Shown here: positions 17,401 through 27,092 of the stretch, piece by piece
Layout of the letters: each line of letters begins with the position of its first letter
Numbering within the stretch: position 1 is the first letter of the stretch
Source: JAACFF01 sp963807975
Lineage (GTDB): Bacteria; Chloroflexota; Anaerolineae; Promineifilales; Promineifilaceae
Length of the DNA stretch: 64,000 nucleotides
Assembly: GCA_963807975.1 (NCBI GenBank)
Contig: CAWEDV010000002.1
Span: 124,001 to 188,000, forward strand
Direction of reading: 5' to 3'
Notes under the pieces: model-generated
Database searches by the model: none
Told to the model about the DNA's origin: nothing
The model's input: only the letters and a program-made list of their open reading frames with translations
Program-made: the position numbers and the translations under genes

Positions 17401-19377
17401 TTAGGCAAACTCCCGCCCGCCAACAACCCGCATATTGGCATGTTTCGTAGTCACGGTTAGCGCTTGGTAATTCTGGACAAACTGGTGGTGAACCAACTGG
17501 GTGGAGAGAATACCAGCCAGAGCCATATCATCTGTCTCCCCAATGGGCAGCCCTCGCTCGATTTTCTTTACCAAGCCCTGCACGGCCGTTTCCTTGAACA
17601 AGCCCACTTCCCTTATCGATTCAGGCGACAGCAGTTCACGCACATATTCCGGTCTGTTTGGCGTGATGAAACAGCGGTGGATAGGGGCGCGATACGGCCG
17701 CTTCGGCCTACGCCAGATACTTTCCGGCAGCCACTCCTGACCCAGCTTCTTCAACAACCATTTCTCTTGCAAGCCGCGCAGCTTCATTGCCGGTGGCAGC
17801 CGGTTGCAAAACTCAACAACCCTGTGATCGAGAAAAGGGTAACGTCCTTCAACTGCATGGGCCATAGACATGCGATCCCCTTGTGATGAAAGCAAATATT
17901 GTGGCAGAAAAATCGTCGCTTCCAGGTATTGGGCGCGATGCAAAGGATGCCACCTTTCAAAGTCAGCCGGCAGCAACAGCGGTTCTGCGGCAGGGATTGC
18001 AGCCACTAAGTCAGCAGAAAAAAAGCGTTTCGTCCGGCTTGTGTTTTGCCAGCGCAAACGATGCGAGTAATCCGCTTCGTCTACATCACTCAAGTTCTTG
18101 CGGAAGAATGCAGCCAAATAACCATCGCCGCTGCTGGACAAATCACTGATATACGGGTAAAGTCGCCGCAGCAGCATGGGGCGCATCGTCGATTCCGGCT
18201 GTCTCGCCCAGAAACGACGAACCATCGTCTCCTTGAAAATATTGTAACCCGCCAGAAACTCATCAGCCCCCTCACCGGTAACAACCACCTTGTAACCATG
18301 TTCGCGAACCAGTGCCGCCAGCCGGTACATAGGCGCCGGTGCCGTACGCAGTACCGGCATTTCCGTATGCCATATGACATCCGGGAAGAAGGCCCCGATA
18401 TCAGCATCTGCAATTGAAGTAATTGCGTGGTCGGTGCCCAATTCAAGAGCCATTTGCCGTTGGTAGGCGCTCTCATCGAAAGCGGGATCTTCAAACGCAA
18501 TCGAAAAAGTAGCCAAATGAGAGGTTGCATAGCGCTTTATGATCGCCGTCGTCGTCGACGAATCGAGACCTCCGCTTAGATAGGCCCCCACAGGCACATC
18601 GGCGCGCAGCCTGATGCAGGAGGCATCAATCAACAACTCCCGAAACTCAGCCAAATATTCAGCAAGATCCCCCTTTCCATTCCCATATCCACCATCTTCG
18701 GGAAATGCCAATTGCCAGTAACGCTGAACCGTCACTTCACCATGCCCTACAAGCGCATAGTGCCCCGGTGGCAGTTGGTAAATTCCTCGAAAAGCCGTGC
18801 GTGGTACCAGTGGACTCCAATAGGTGAAAATCTGATCGAGGGCAGCGGGATCAATCGCCGCTTCCACATGTGGTGCAGCCAAAATCGCCTTAATTTCCGA
18901 AGCAAAAATAAGACGCCCTCGGCTAAATGTATAAAAAAGCGGCCGAATTCCGACCCGATCGCGCGCCAAAAACAGCTCCTTTTCTTGCCCATCCCAGATA
19001 GCAAAGGCGAACTGACCGTTCAAATGATCCAAACAGGCGGGACCATACTCTTCGTACAGATGCAAAATCACCTCAGTGTCAGTTTGAGTCCTAAATAGAT
19101 GACCGCGGGCCAGCAGTTCGTTACGCAATTCCTCGTAGTTGTATACCTCTCCGTTGTACACAATCCACATCGTGCTATCTTCATTACCAATCGGCTGCTG
19201 CCCTCCACCTAAATCGATAATACTTAATCGCGCATGGCCCAATCCAACAGGTCCATCCAGATAAATACCACCTTCATCTGGACCACGATGATGTACCTGT
19301 GCCACCATTTGGCACATGGTGTCATACGCGACCGGCCCTTCTGCATTCAAATTGAGCAATCCTACTACGCCACACAT
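17401..19377 (-). CDS. asnB: Asparagine synthase (glutamine-hydrolysing)
   Basis: The 658-residue protein starts MCGVVGLLNL, keeping the catalytic Cys2 of the class II glutaminase domain. HHRGPDEGG, YNGEVYNYEELRNEL and the PP-loop GAYLSGGLDSSTT follow. It transfers glutamine-derived ammonia to an activated carboxylate, normally aspartate. Its start overlaps the AMP-ligase stop by one base (TAATG). Within a surface-polysaccharide operon such enzymes often amidate sugar acids or carrier-bound amino acids; that specialised role is inferred. Confidence 0.9.
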   Translation of the reverse strand: MCGVVGLLNLNAEGPVAYDTMCQMVAQVHHRGPDEGGIYLDGPVGLGHARLSIIDLGGGQQPIGNEDSTMWIVYNGEVYNYEELRNELLARGHLFRTQTDTEVILHLYEEYGPACLDHLNGQFAFAIWDGQEKELFLARDRVGIRPLFYTFSRGRLIFASEIKAILAAPHVEAAIDPAALDQIFTYWSPLVPRTAFRGIYQLPPGHYALVGHGEVTVQRYWQLAFPEDGGYGNGKGDLAEYLAEFRELLIDASCIRLRADVPVGAYLSGGLDSSTTTAIIKRYATSHLATFSIAFEDPAFDESAYQRQMALELGTDHAITSIADADIGAFFPDVIWHTEMPVLRTAPAPMYRLAALVREHGYKVVVTGEGADEFLAGYNIFKETMVRRFWARQPESTMRPMLLRRLYPYISDLSSSGDGYLAAFFRKNLSDVDEADYSHRLRWQNTSRTKRFFSADLVAAIPAAEPLLLPADFERWHPLHRAQYLEATIFLPQYLLSSQGDRMSMAHAVEGRYPFLDHRVVEFCNRLPPAMKLRGLQEKWLLKKLGQEWLPESIWRRPKRPYRAPIHRCFITPNRPEYVRELLSPESIREVGLFKETAVQGLVKKIERGLPIGETDDMALAGILSTQLVHHQFVQNYQALTVTTKHANMRVVGGREFA

Positions 19378-20900
19378 TATTTCAATCCTGTCTTCTTAAT
19401 CTTTCCTGACGACGTTTTTGGCAGCTCATCACAAAACGTAACCGATTGTGGAACCATGAAGTCTTCCAAATGAGCGCGGCAGTGAGCCAGCACCTTGCCT
19501 TGTGTCAAACCGTCCCCATCATGGACGACGAAGGCCTTGATCGCCTGTCCAAGAATCTCATCTGGAATCCCGACCACGGCCGTCTCCACCACCCCTGGCA
19601 GGGAGTAGAGCACATTTTCTACTTCCTTAGGAGCTACCTTCTCACCACGGCACTTAATGATATCATCCTTGCGCCCCACAAAGTAAAAATATCCATCCGC
19701 ATCCATTCGGAACAGATCGCCCGTATAACAGACAGTTTCCCCGGGCCATGGGCCAGGCCGATAGCGTTGAGCCGAGGCTTCGGGATTCTCCCAGTACCCG
19801 CGCATAACGTGCCGGCCCCGGGCTACCAGTTCGCCAATCTCTCCAGGAGGCAGCCGCTGCCCATTTTCATCGACACACCAAACCTCCGTACCCGGAATTG
19901 CGATCCCAACGGAACCGGGCCTGCGGTCCAATTCTGCCGGGGGTAAATACAGGGTGCGCTTCGTTTCTGTCAGGCCATACATCGAATAGATCGTCACGTC
20001 GGGGAATTTCTGTCGCAAAGCGTTAATATGGCTGACAGGAAGCGCCGCCGCAGTATTGGTGATATAGCGCAAGCTGGACAAATCATAAGCACTCAAATCC
20101 ATTTGTAACAGAATCGCAAAAATGGTGGGGACACCCGGGAAACCGCTTACCCTCTCCGCTTCCATGCGCTCTAATACGGCCGCTGGATAAACAAATCCTC
20201 GCTCCAGAATAAGCGTACCGCCAAAGCAGAAGGTCATCAGCAGTTGGTAAAGCCCATAGTCAAAAGAGAGCGGAAGCACATTAATCACGATGTCATCCAC
20301 TTTATTTTCCAGGTAACTGATAATCGACTTTGCCGCAAACACCATATTGCTGTGATCGCTCATAACCCCCTTGGGGTCACCGGTGCTGCCCGAGGTATAA
20401 ATGAGGCAGGCCAGATCACGGTCAATAACACTAATTGGCGGTCGGTCAGCCGCATACATCGTTTGAATATCGTCAAAATGTGCCGTACCCAATGGCATCA
20501 TCTCTGGCCGCTTCCCACAATAAACCGTCAATCTCAAAGCCGGCAGAAAGGGAACCAGTTGATCAGCCATTGATTGCCTTCGCCCATCGATCAACAGCCC
20601 CCAAGCGCCACAATTATTCAGTATGTAGGCCAGTTTATCCTTCTTCGTCGACTGGTTAACCACCACAAATGTTCCCCCCGCCTTCAGGGTGGCAAAGATG
20701 GCAGTGACTATCTCAACGGAGTTATTAAGGAAAATCGCGACACGGTCGCCGCGCTGCAAACCATGCTTCAAGAATGCATTGGCCATGCGGTTGGCCATCG
20801 CCTCAACTTCACCATATGTCAGTCGTTGGTTATTGCAAACCAACGCCGTCTTCTGCGCATAAACATCTGCGCTCCTCTGCAGTAGATCCTGTACGAGCAT
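19377..20900 (-). CDS. AMP-dependent acyl/amino-acid ligase
   Basis: The 507 residues show the ANL superfamily motifs in order: LIYTSGSTGDPKGV (A3), SMYGLTETKR (A5), YTGDLFRMDADGYFYFVGRKDD (A7-A8, split around the GD and GR core), and the C-terminal lysine motif PKTSSGKIKKT (A10). It activates a carboxylic acid as acyl-AMP and loads a thiol. The acyl carrier protein gene is directly upstream (15-base gap) and is the likely acceptor. The substrate cannot be told from the sequence. Confidence 0.9.
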   Translation of the reverse strand: MLVQDLLQRSADVYAQKTALVCNNQRLTYGEVEAMANRMANAFLKHGLQRGDRVAIFLNNSVEIVTAIFATLKAGGTFVVVNQSTKKDKLAYILNNCGAWGLLIDGRRQSMADQLVPFLPALRLTVYCGKRPEMMPLGTAHFDDIQTMYAADRPPISVIDRDLACLIYTSGSTGDPKGVMSDHSNMVFAAKSIISYLENKVDDIVINVLPLSFDYGLYQLLMTFCFGGTLILERGFVYPAAVLERMEAERVSGFPGVPTIFAILLQMDLSAYDLSSLRYITNTAAALPVSHINALRQKFPDVTIYSMYGLTETKRTLYLPPAELDRRPGSVGIAIPGTEVWCVDENGQRLPPGEIGELVARGRHVMRGYWENPEASAQRYRPGPWPGETVCYTGDLFRMDADGYFYFVGRKDDIIKCRGEKVAPKEVENVLYSLPGVVETAVVGIPDEILGQAIKAFVVHDGDGLTQGKVLAHCRAHLEDFMVPQSVTFCDELPKTSSGKIKKTGLK

Positions 20901-20915
20901 GATGCCCCCCTTTAC

Positions 20916-21176
20916 CTAAACCAGAACGGCTACCTGCTTCCGCCGAATATAAGCCGCCAGATTGGTCACTGAGTCAAAGTTTTCTGGTGTGAGATCTTCG
21001 CGCTCTACCCTTAACCCATAAGTATCTTCAACAAAAATGGATAACTCCAACACCCCCAAGGAATCAATGATCCCTTCGTCGAGAAACGAAGTGTCATTAG
21101 GATGCTCATATCCATTATCACTGAACAGTATATTCTCAGCCACATATTGTCTAATGGTTGCTTCGATGGTCATCAT
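20916..21176 (-). CDS. Acyl (or aminoacyl) carrier protein
   Basis: This 86-residue acidic helical protein contains DEGIIDSLGVLELSIFVED, where the Ser of DSL is the phosphopantetheine attachment site. GGGAGA precedes two adjacent ATG codons (21176 and 21173). It sits directly before the AMP-ligase gene and presumably carries the activated acid that decorates the surface glycan. Confidence 0.9.
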   Translation of the reverse strand: MMTIEATIRQYVAENILFSDNGYEHPNDTSFLDEGIIDSLGVLELSIFVEDTYGLRVEREDLTPENFDSVTNLAAYIRRKQVAVLV

Positions 21177-21186
21177 GGTTGTCTCC

Positions 21187-23145
21187 CTACAATTTAACTC
21201 CTTCTAAACGCCCCTCAATTGCTTCTGAAATTGATTGACTCGTCTGTACAGATCTTGCCGGACTATGATCCGGCATATGGTTAGCCATCCGCAGAATACG
21301 CTCTCCTAAGTGATTGGCTGTGCCATTTTGTTGTGAATACCTCTCCAGCTTCTGGATATTCCCCTCAAGTTTCTTAATAGATGGCAGTTTTGCAGACGTC
21401 CTTAGCTGAAAGACACGAGGATGCGGCGTCTCGATTAATTGTTCGTCATCATAGGTTAGTTCCTCACTCAGTTTTTCTCCAGGGCGCACCCCGATATAGT
21501 GAATGGGAATGTCCTTTTGCACACGTAGCCCCTTCAGACGGATCATTCGCTCGGCCAGATCTTGAATTCTCACTTCCTCACCCATATCCAACATAAAGAG
21601 GTCACCCCCTTGGCCAAAAGCAGCAGCCTGCATAACCAAACTGACCGCCTCCGGAATGCTGATAAAAAACCTTTTCATCTCTTTGTGAGTCACTGTTACC
21701 GGACCACCTCGCTCAATCTGATTGGCAAAAACCGGCAGGACACTGCCACGACTGCCGATCACATTGCCGAAACGAACCACGGAGAAAATCGATTCGCTCT
21801 CTTTATTCAACGCCCGCAGCCACAATTCGCCAAGATACTTACTGGCCCCCATCACACTGCGTGGTTTTACGGCTTTGTCAGTAGAAATAAATACAAACTT
21901 TCGGACACGATATTTGTGAGCCAACTCGCTGACGATCATCGTCCCCATAATATTCACTCGCAAGGCTTGATCTGGATTCACCTCTACCATCGGCACATGT
22001 TTATAGGCGGCAGAATGGAAGACAATTTCTGGTCGGTAGTGCAAAAAGACCCTTTCCATCTTGCCGCGATCTGTAATATCGGCAAGCACTATCTGAGCCG
22101 GCCTCTTACCACCCCGGTTCAGCTCAAGATTCAATTCAAATAACCCAGATTCGTTGTTGTCCAGCATTAGCAGTTGGGCCGGATCCTGACGGCAAAGTTG
22201 GCGGCACAGTTCCGAGCCAATAGAACCGGCAGCGCCCGTGACCAGAATAACCTTGCCCTGCAGCAGGTCACTGCAAAAATCGTTGTCTATTCGGGAGGGC
22301 TGCCGTTGTAACAGATCCTCTATTTGATATCCTCGCAAAGATAGGGGATGCTGGTATTGTTGATTCATCAATGTCGTTACATCCGGCAGCACCTTGATCT
22401 GAGCCGCCGTTTTTTGGCAAATCGAAATGAGCTGCCAGACTGCTTCCTGGCTCATGTTTTCGTCAGCTATAATAACAATATCAATGGCAAGAATCTTTAC
22501 CAATTCCGGTATCTGGGCAGTCAATCCCAAGACCTTCAACCCATTGATGGTCATGCCTACTTTTTGAGGATCATCATCGATGAATCCTATAACTTCGATT
22601 TTGGCCTGGCAGTTATGGCTGGACAACCGGGACGATACGCGCCGGGCAATGCTGTTGGCACCAATAATGAGTGCGCGTTCCACTCCAGGATCTCTCTGAG
22701 TGAAAATGCCGGCCACGAAAACATCTTGAATAGATGCCGGGAATAGGAAACGTCGATACTTGATACCGGTCGACAACAGAGCATTAAACAAGCCGGCAAC
22801 GATGATGACACCGTTGTCTAATCCCGGGAACAAATTAAAGAAAACATTCCCGCCCCATAGAATCAGCGTTGCAATTGCCGATGCACGCAGGATATGCCAG
22901 GCGGCCCGCAAATCAGCATAAGCCCACAGCTGCCGGTAAATACCTGATGCTGCATTAATGACAATATGTACGGCTGTTAATGAAACGATAAAAGAGGTCA
23001 ACTGCGCCACCAAAGCGGCCGAACAATCACCATAAAACTGCACCAGAAGCGCCAAATAAAACGCCGCCGGAATCACAACTATATCTAGCAATATGCGGCG
23101 GGCATATTGCTGCTGTATGTTTGTAGGTCTTCCAAATAGATTCAT
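21187..23145 (-). CDS. Membrane UDP-sugar 4,6-dehydratase (PglF/WbpM/CapD type)
   Basis: The N-terminal 150 residues hold four hydrophobic segments. A first Rossmann part (RALIIGANSIARRV) is followed by the catalytic SDR domain, with VILVTGAAGSIGSELC, FHSAAYKHVPMVE, STDKAVKPRSVMGASKYLGE and VVRFGNVIGSRGSVLPVF. At 652 residues it has the full length of the family. It converts UDP-GlcNAc to the 4-keto-6-deoxy sugar. Together with the aminotransferase, GNAT and phosphoglycosyl transferase downstream it makes a bacillosamine-like precursor. Confidence 0.92.
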   Translation of the reverse strand: MNLFGRPTNIQQQYARRILLDIVVIPAAFYLALLVQFYGDCSAALVAQLTSFIVSLTAVHIVINAASGIYRQLWAYADLRAAWHILRASAIATLILWGGNVFFNLFPGLDNGVIIVAGLFNALLSTGIKYRRFLFPASIQDVFVAGIFTQRDPGVERALIIGANSIARRVSSRLSSHNCQAKIEVIGFIDDDPQKVGMTINGLKVLGLTAQIPELVKILAIDIVIIADENMSQEAVWQLISICQKTAAQIKVLPDVTTLMNQQYQHPLSLRGYQIEDLLQRQPSRIDNDFCSDLLQGKVILVTGAAGSIGSELCRQLCRQDPAQLLMLDNNESGLFELNLELNRGGKRPAQIVLADITDRGKMERVFLHYRPEIVFHSAAYKHVPMVEVNPDQALRVNIMGTMIVSELAHKYRVRKFVFISTDKAVKPRSVMGASKYLGELWLRALNKESESIFSVVRFGNVIGSRGSVLPVFANQIERGGPVTVTHKEMKRFFISIPEAVSLVMQAAAFGQGGDLFMLDMGEEVRIQDLAERMIRLKGLRVQKDIPIHYIGVRPGEKLSEELTYDDEQLIETPHPRVFQLRTSAKLPSIKKLEGNIQKLERYSQQNGTANHLGERILRMANHMPDHSPARSVQTSQSISEAIEGRLEGVKL

Positions 23146-23166
23146 ATCCCCCCATCCCTAACCATT

Positions 23167-23853
23167 TCAACTGGTACTTACGACAAACTGTTGAGTTGTC
23201 CGTGCTAAATATAGTCGAAAACGCTGGCTCCGCTTTGCCAAAAAAGGCATGATCTCAAAAATGGTCAAGCAAAAGATACAAGTATCAAGCATGGCTGATT
23301 GGCTTTCAACATAAGCAAGGTCATAGACGCCTCGCTGCGCAAGAGAAAGGCGAGTACGGCCATTCACCTGAGCCAATCCACTGATTCCTGGTCTAACCAG
23401 CAGTCGCTTCCTTCCCGCATCGTCATACAATTCATACGCATCAGGCGGATCTGCACGTGGCCCAATCAAGCTCATTTGTCCTATTAAGACATTGAGCAGC
23501 TGTGGAAGTTCGTCAAGACCGGTTCGCAGTACCCGTCCCACGCGCGTAACTCGCGGGTCATCGTCAAATACCAGATATGAGCCATCGGCGCCGCGCACCG
23601 CTTTACTCTGTAAAAACATCGTGCGGAATTTATAGAGCGTGAACAATTGCCCATCCTTCCCCATACGCTTGCTTAGATATAACGCCGGGCCGGGACTATC
23701 CAACCTTATACAGACGGCAATGATCAAGAACAAGGGCATGAGTACAATCAGCCCAAACAATGCCAAAAGCAGATCAACACTCTGTTTAGCAATAGAAAAT
23801 CCTAAAGGCCACTTATGCTCCATGCGTCCCAACCCTCTTATCTTCCCCGCCAT
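23167..23853 (-). CDS. Undecaprenyl-phosphate phosphoglycosyl transferase (initiating sugar transferase)
   Basis: One hydrophobic segment near residues 20-45 anchors the protein. The monotopic PGT signatures follow: YKFRTM, DELPQLLNVLIGQMSLIGPR and RPGISGLAQVNGR. At 228 residues it matches the short PglC type. It transfers a sugar-1-phosphate, probably the di-acetamido sugar made by its neighbours, to undecaprenyl phosphate and so starts the repeat unit. Its start overlaps the GNAT gene by 16 bases; an internal ATG (MEHKWPLGF) is a possible alternative start. Confidence 0.92.
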   Translation of the reverse strand: MAGKIRGLGRMEHKWPLGFSIAKQSVDLLLALFGLIVLMPLFLIIAVCIRLDSPGPALYLSKRMGKDGQLFTLYKFRTMFLQSKAVRGADGSYLVFDDDPRVTRVGRVLRTGLDELPQLLNVLIGQMSLIGPRADPPDAYELYDDAGRKRLLVRPGISGLAQVNGRTRLSLAQRGVYDLAYVESQSAMLDTCIFCLTIFEIMPFLAKRSQRFRLYLARTTQQFVVSTS

Positions 23854-24839
23854 AAATGCAGCGACAGACCACTACACATCGGCTTAAATCCCATACGCGC
23901 CATCCCGATTTGCGAAGCGACGTTATTGGTCTGCGTGCCCACATAAGCGATATCTGCCTTATGGTCAGCCAACCAGACAAGCAAAACGCGCAGCATATCA
24001 TCGTAAATTCCTCGCGCCCGATGATCGGGATCTAGCGCTCCCAACATAAACTGGCCCAGGCGCTTATTGCATAGGCCGTCCTGATCATCAAGATAACGAA
24101 GCGTCACATAACCCACGACCTCACCTTCAACGTCAATAACAGACATGTAGTCAGCTTCATCGCCCTTGCAAGAATTGCTGATCCATTCCGCATATAGCTC
24201 ATCACATAAATCATTGGGCAGATGAGGGTCGGCGTGGAACCTGTTGGGAATAGGCGTATAGCTGCGCCTCGCCAATGCAACACATGCATCCCTATCGGCT
24301 GGTTCATAAGGCCGGCAATGAACATCTGTTTTTTTTGGCGGCACCGGCTGGCGATTGAAGTCAAACAACCAGTACACTTGTGACTCCATCGTTTGGAACC
24401 CTACCGCTTCCAGGGCATGAATCGCCGGTAGAGCATCTAAAGGCATCCAACCATGAACAGTTTGCGCACCCCTCTGAAACGCCTCGTTTCTAACAGCCTG
24501 TGCTAGAACACAGGCCGCCGTTTGCTGCTGGACCGCATCTCCCCATGTACCAAGATAAGCGAGGCGCCAAACATCGATGCCGAAATGGGCACTGTCCCAG
24601 GCCAGTGGTCGTATCGCAGCAAATCCTATCATGTCTGGTTTCTGATCTGCGTAGAGCCCGATCATGATGACTGTATCATCCTGCTCAAGCTGCTGCAGAT
24701 CTCGCCACATCAATGCTTGCCGGCTTGCAGCATCGACCTGCCTTATCCACCAATATGGCTGAAACCGGTATCCTGAGAGAATACTGCTTCCCCACTCATT
24801 CTTAGCCTCATTGAGCAAAACAGTTTTCATCATACTCAC
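23838..24839 (-). CDS. GNAT acetyltransferase (WecD/PglD-like role)
   Basis: The 333-residue protein has two GNAT-like halves. The N-terminal half contains AAIRPLAWDSAHFGID, typical of sugar-amine acetyltransferases such as WecD. The C-terminal half has the acetyl-CoA loop region LDPDHRARGIYDDML and the closing NVASQIGMARMGF. Its place between the aminotransferase and the phosphoglycosyl transferase suggests it acetylates the 4-amino group of the nucleotide sugar. This is a GNAT rather than the left-handed-helix PglD fold. Confidence 0.85.
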   Translation of the reverse strand: MSMMKTVLLNEAKNEWGSSILSGYRFQPYWWIRQVDAASRQALMWRDLQQLEQDDTVIMIGLYADQKPDMIGFAAIRPLAWDSAHFGIDVWRLAYLGTWGDAVQQQTAACVLAQAVRNEAFQRGAQTVHGWMPLDALPAIHALEAVGFQTMESQVYWLFDFNRQPVPPKKTDVHCRPYEPADRDACVALARRSYTPIPNRFHADPHLPNDLCDELYAEWISNSCKGDEADYMSVIDVEGEVVGYVTLRYLDDQDGLCNKRLGQFMLGALDPDHRARGIYDDMLRVLLVWLADHKADIAYVGTQTNNVASQIGMARMGFKPMCSGLSLHLWRGR

Positions 24840-24874
24840 TCAACTTTCCAATAATTGCCTATGCTTCTGCCGTT

Positions 24875-26065
24875 CTAGGAACGGCCATACTCCCATATTA
24901 ATGAATGTATTGCCATGATCACGTCATCCACATCATCATCTGTCATGCGTGAATAGAGGGGCAGCGAAATCAATCGCTCAAAAGCCATATCGGCAATCGG
25001 GAATTGACTTGGGTGTAGACCATACTGCTGTTGATAATATGGATGCCGGTGCAGCGGAATAAAATGAACCGAACAGCCAATCCCTTCTGCGCGCAGGTCT
25101 TCCATAAACTGAGCACGGTTGACAGCCAATTCGTCCAGGCGAAGCCGAATTGGGTATAGATGCCAGGCGTGAATCACTTCATCTCGCGGCGCAGGCAATT
25201 CAATAGCCGCGAGCTCGCTTAATCCCATTTCATACCGCTCGGCAATATGCCGGCGCCGGGCCTGCATGAGGGGAAATCTTTCCAGCTGCCGTAAGCCCAA
25301 TGAGGCCTGTAAATCAGTCATGTTGTATTTGAAACCGGGCTTTATAACCTCGTAATACCAAGAACCATGTTTGGAGTAACGGTCCCAAGCATTCCGGCTG
25401 AGCCCATGCAAAGCCCAGCAGCGCATCTCTTCCGCCATTTTTGAATTATTAGTGGTCACCATACCACCCTCGCCTGTGACCAGGTTTTTCGTTGCATAGA
25501 AGCTGAACGAGGTGGTGTCCCCTATACTTCCTATTGCCTGATTATGCCAATATGCGCCAATCGCATGGGCCGCATCTTCAATAAGCAGCAGATTATGTGC
25601 CTCGGCAATAGCGCGCAATCTCTCCATACGACAGGGATGCCCATATAAATGGACCGGGATGATCGCTTTCGTCCGTGGCGATATAGCCAAGGTGACCGCT
25701 GAAGGGTCAATGTTCAGTGTATCGGGCAGCACATCCACAAAAACCGGCGTAGCCCGTTGATGGATGACAACATTGGCCGACGCTGCAAATGTCATCGTCG
25801 GCACAATCACCTCATCACCTGGCCCTATACCGGCCGCTGCCAGAGAAATATGCAAACCAGCCGTACATGAATTGACCGCCACTGCATGTTTAGCCCCCAC
25901 ATAATCGGCGAATTGTATTTCAAACTCTTTTGTCTTTGGACCTGTTGTCAACCACCCTGACCGCAGCGTATCCACTACCTCGTCAATCTCAGCGTCCGTA
26001 ATATCTGGCCGATTGAAGGGTAGAAACGCAGTTCTTACCGGAGCCTTTTCAATAATCATATTCAT
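24875..26065 (-). CDS. DegT/DnrJ/EryC1 sugar aminotransferase
   Basis: LRSGWLTTGPKTKEFE, the glycine-rich SCTAGLHISLAAAGIGPGDE, EDAAHAIGA, and the PLP-lysine motif FSFYATKN are the hallmarks of the family. It aminates the 4-keto sugar formed by the dehydratase at 21187-23145 using glutamate and PLP. At 396 residues it is full length. Its ATG overlaps the stop of the preceding gene by 17 bases. Confidence 0.93.
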   Translation of the reverse strand: MNMIIEKAPVRTAFLPFNRPDITDAEIDEVVDTLRSGWLTTGPKTKEFEIQFADYVGAKHAVAVNSCTAGLHISLAAAGIGPGDEVIVPTMTFAASANVVIHQRATPVFVDVLPDTLNIDPSAVTLAISPRTKAIIPVHLYGHPCRMERLRAIAEAHNLLLIEDAAHAIGAYWHNQAIGSIGDTTSFSFYATKNLVTGEGGMVTTNNSKMAEEMRCWALHGLSRNAWDRYSKHGSWYYEVIKPGFKYNMTDLQASLGLRQLERFPLMQARRRHIAERYEMGLSELAAIELPAPRDEVIHAWHLYPIRLRLDELAVNRAQFMEDLRAEGIGCSVHFIPLHRHPYYQQQYGLHPSQFPIADMAFERLISLPLYSRMTDDDVDDVIMAIHSLIWEYGRS

Positions 26066-27092
26066 ATATCACCGCCGGGAAATACAGCTCTACAAATCGC
26101 TTTACATATCTGTTTCCAATGGTGCCCACCATTTCTTGCTGCTCTACCATCTCTGCATCGCCCAAGACCTGAACGTATGACTTTGAGTGGCTCCACGGAT
26201 ACCAAAAGAAACCATGCATCGGATACTCCATTACAACTAGATATAGTGCCTCCATTTCCGGTGCAGTTGGCATACGCAGGCGGCGTGGAAAAGCTTCTGA
26301 AACGGTAAAAGTTTGCCCCAGGAACCAGACCTGGGCATCGGGATCTCGTTCCGCGATCAATTTAATATTGGCTTCTGTTACCTGTCTTACCTCTTCATGG
26401 TTAAATACCGGCTGCCCACCAACATGCTCAAAAGGATATTGCCAAATAATGCAGAGATCGCACATGCCATCACTGAAAGTCCAACCATCGCTGCGATAGT
26501 CTTCAGCGTAGGCCATATCATCCAAGAAATGAGCCAGTAGCAGGTGCGGGGCATAGCTTTTCATCTCATCATAGAATCCCCGCAGCTCAGATGCGCTGAT
26601 TTTGAAGTTGGGATCCAATGGCTCGTGCAATCCAACATAGCCAATCAATGCCGGATGATTCCCCACCACATCAATGAACGATTTAAGATTTTCGTAGTTA
26701 AATGGCCCATCGACGACCGGGTAACTCGTACTTGGCCACAGATACGCAATCACGTCAATTTGCGCTGCTGCCGCAGCGTCTAAAAAAATCAGCCATGCAT
26801 CCGCCTGTGGCGTGCCCATTAGCGCGGCAGGAAATGTCTGGATAATGGTCGTCACACCCCGGTTCTTGGCCTGAAACAGCGCCGCTTCCACTTCAGCCCC
26901 CATGTTCGGGCCCCAATTAGAATGGGGGTACAAATAAACTATCCCATAGTGCTCTGGTCTATGCGGCTTGGTTCCATCGTAACTCGTTCTCGCTTGTAAA
27001 CTATCTTGCGCTTTCAACCCAAAGCACAGAGTCAGCAGGAGCAATATACCTGTCAGCGAAAGCTTTGAAATAAATTGCTGTTTCTTATTCAA
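26049..27092 (-). CDS. Exported TIM-barrel-like protein, paralogue of the gene at 34457
   Basis: A signal peptide (LSLTGILLLLTLCFGLKAQ) is followed by a domain resembling a glycosidase TIM barrel: TTIIQTFPAAL, IDVIAYLWPSTSYP, HPALIGYVGLHEPL with a candidate acid Glu, then DGMCDLCIIWQYPF. No known glycoside hydrolase family can be assigned. The paralogue shares the HPALIG-GLHEPL and G-CDLC segments. It overlaps both neighbours (8 and 17 bases), so it is tightly coupled to the glycan operon and could trim or modify the surface polysaccharide. Confidence 0.6.
   Translation of the reverse strand: MNKKQQFISKLSLTGILLLLTLCFGLKAQDSLQARTSYDGTKPHRPEHYGIVYLYPHSNWGPNMGAEVEAALFQAKNRGVTTIIQTFPAALMGTPQADAWLIFLDAAAAAQIDVIAYLWPSTSYPVVDGPFNYENLKSFIDVVGNHPALIGYVGLHEPLDPNFKISASELRGFYDEMKSYAPHLLLAHFLDDMAYAEDYRSDGWTFSDGMCDLCIIWQYPFEHVGGQPVFNHEEVRQVTEANIKLIAERDPDAQVWFLGQTFTVSEAFPRRLRMPTAPEMEALYLVVMEYPMHGFFWYPWSHSKSYVQVLGDAEMVEQQEMVGTIGNRYVKRFVELYFPAVIYEYDY

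Noticed and set aside
21562..22143. 193-codon open frame opposite the sugar dehydratase gene
   Set aside because: Antisense shadow of a conserved SDR domain; composition (many His, Asn, Arg) is not protein-like.
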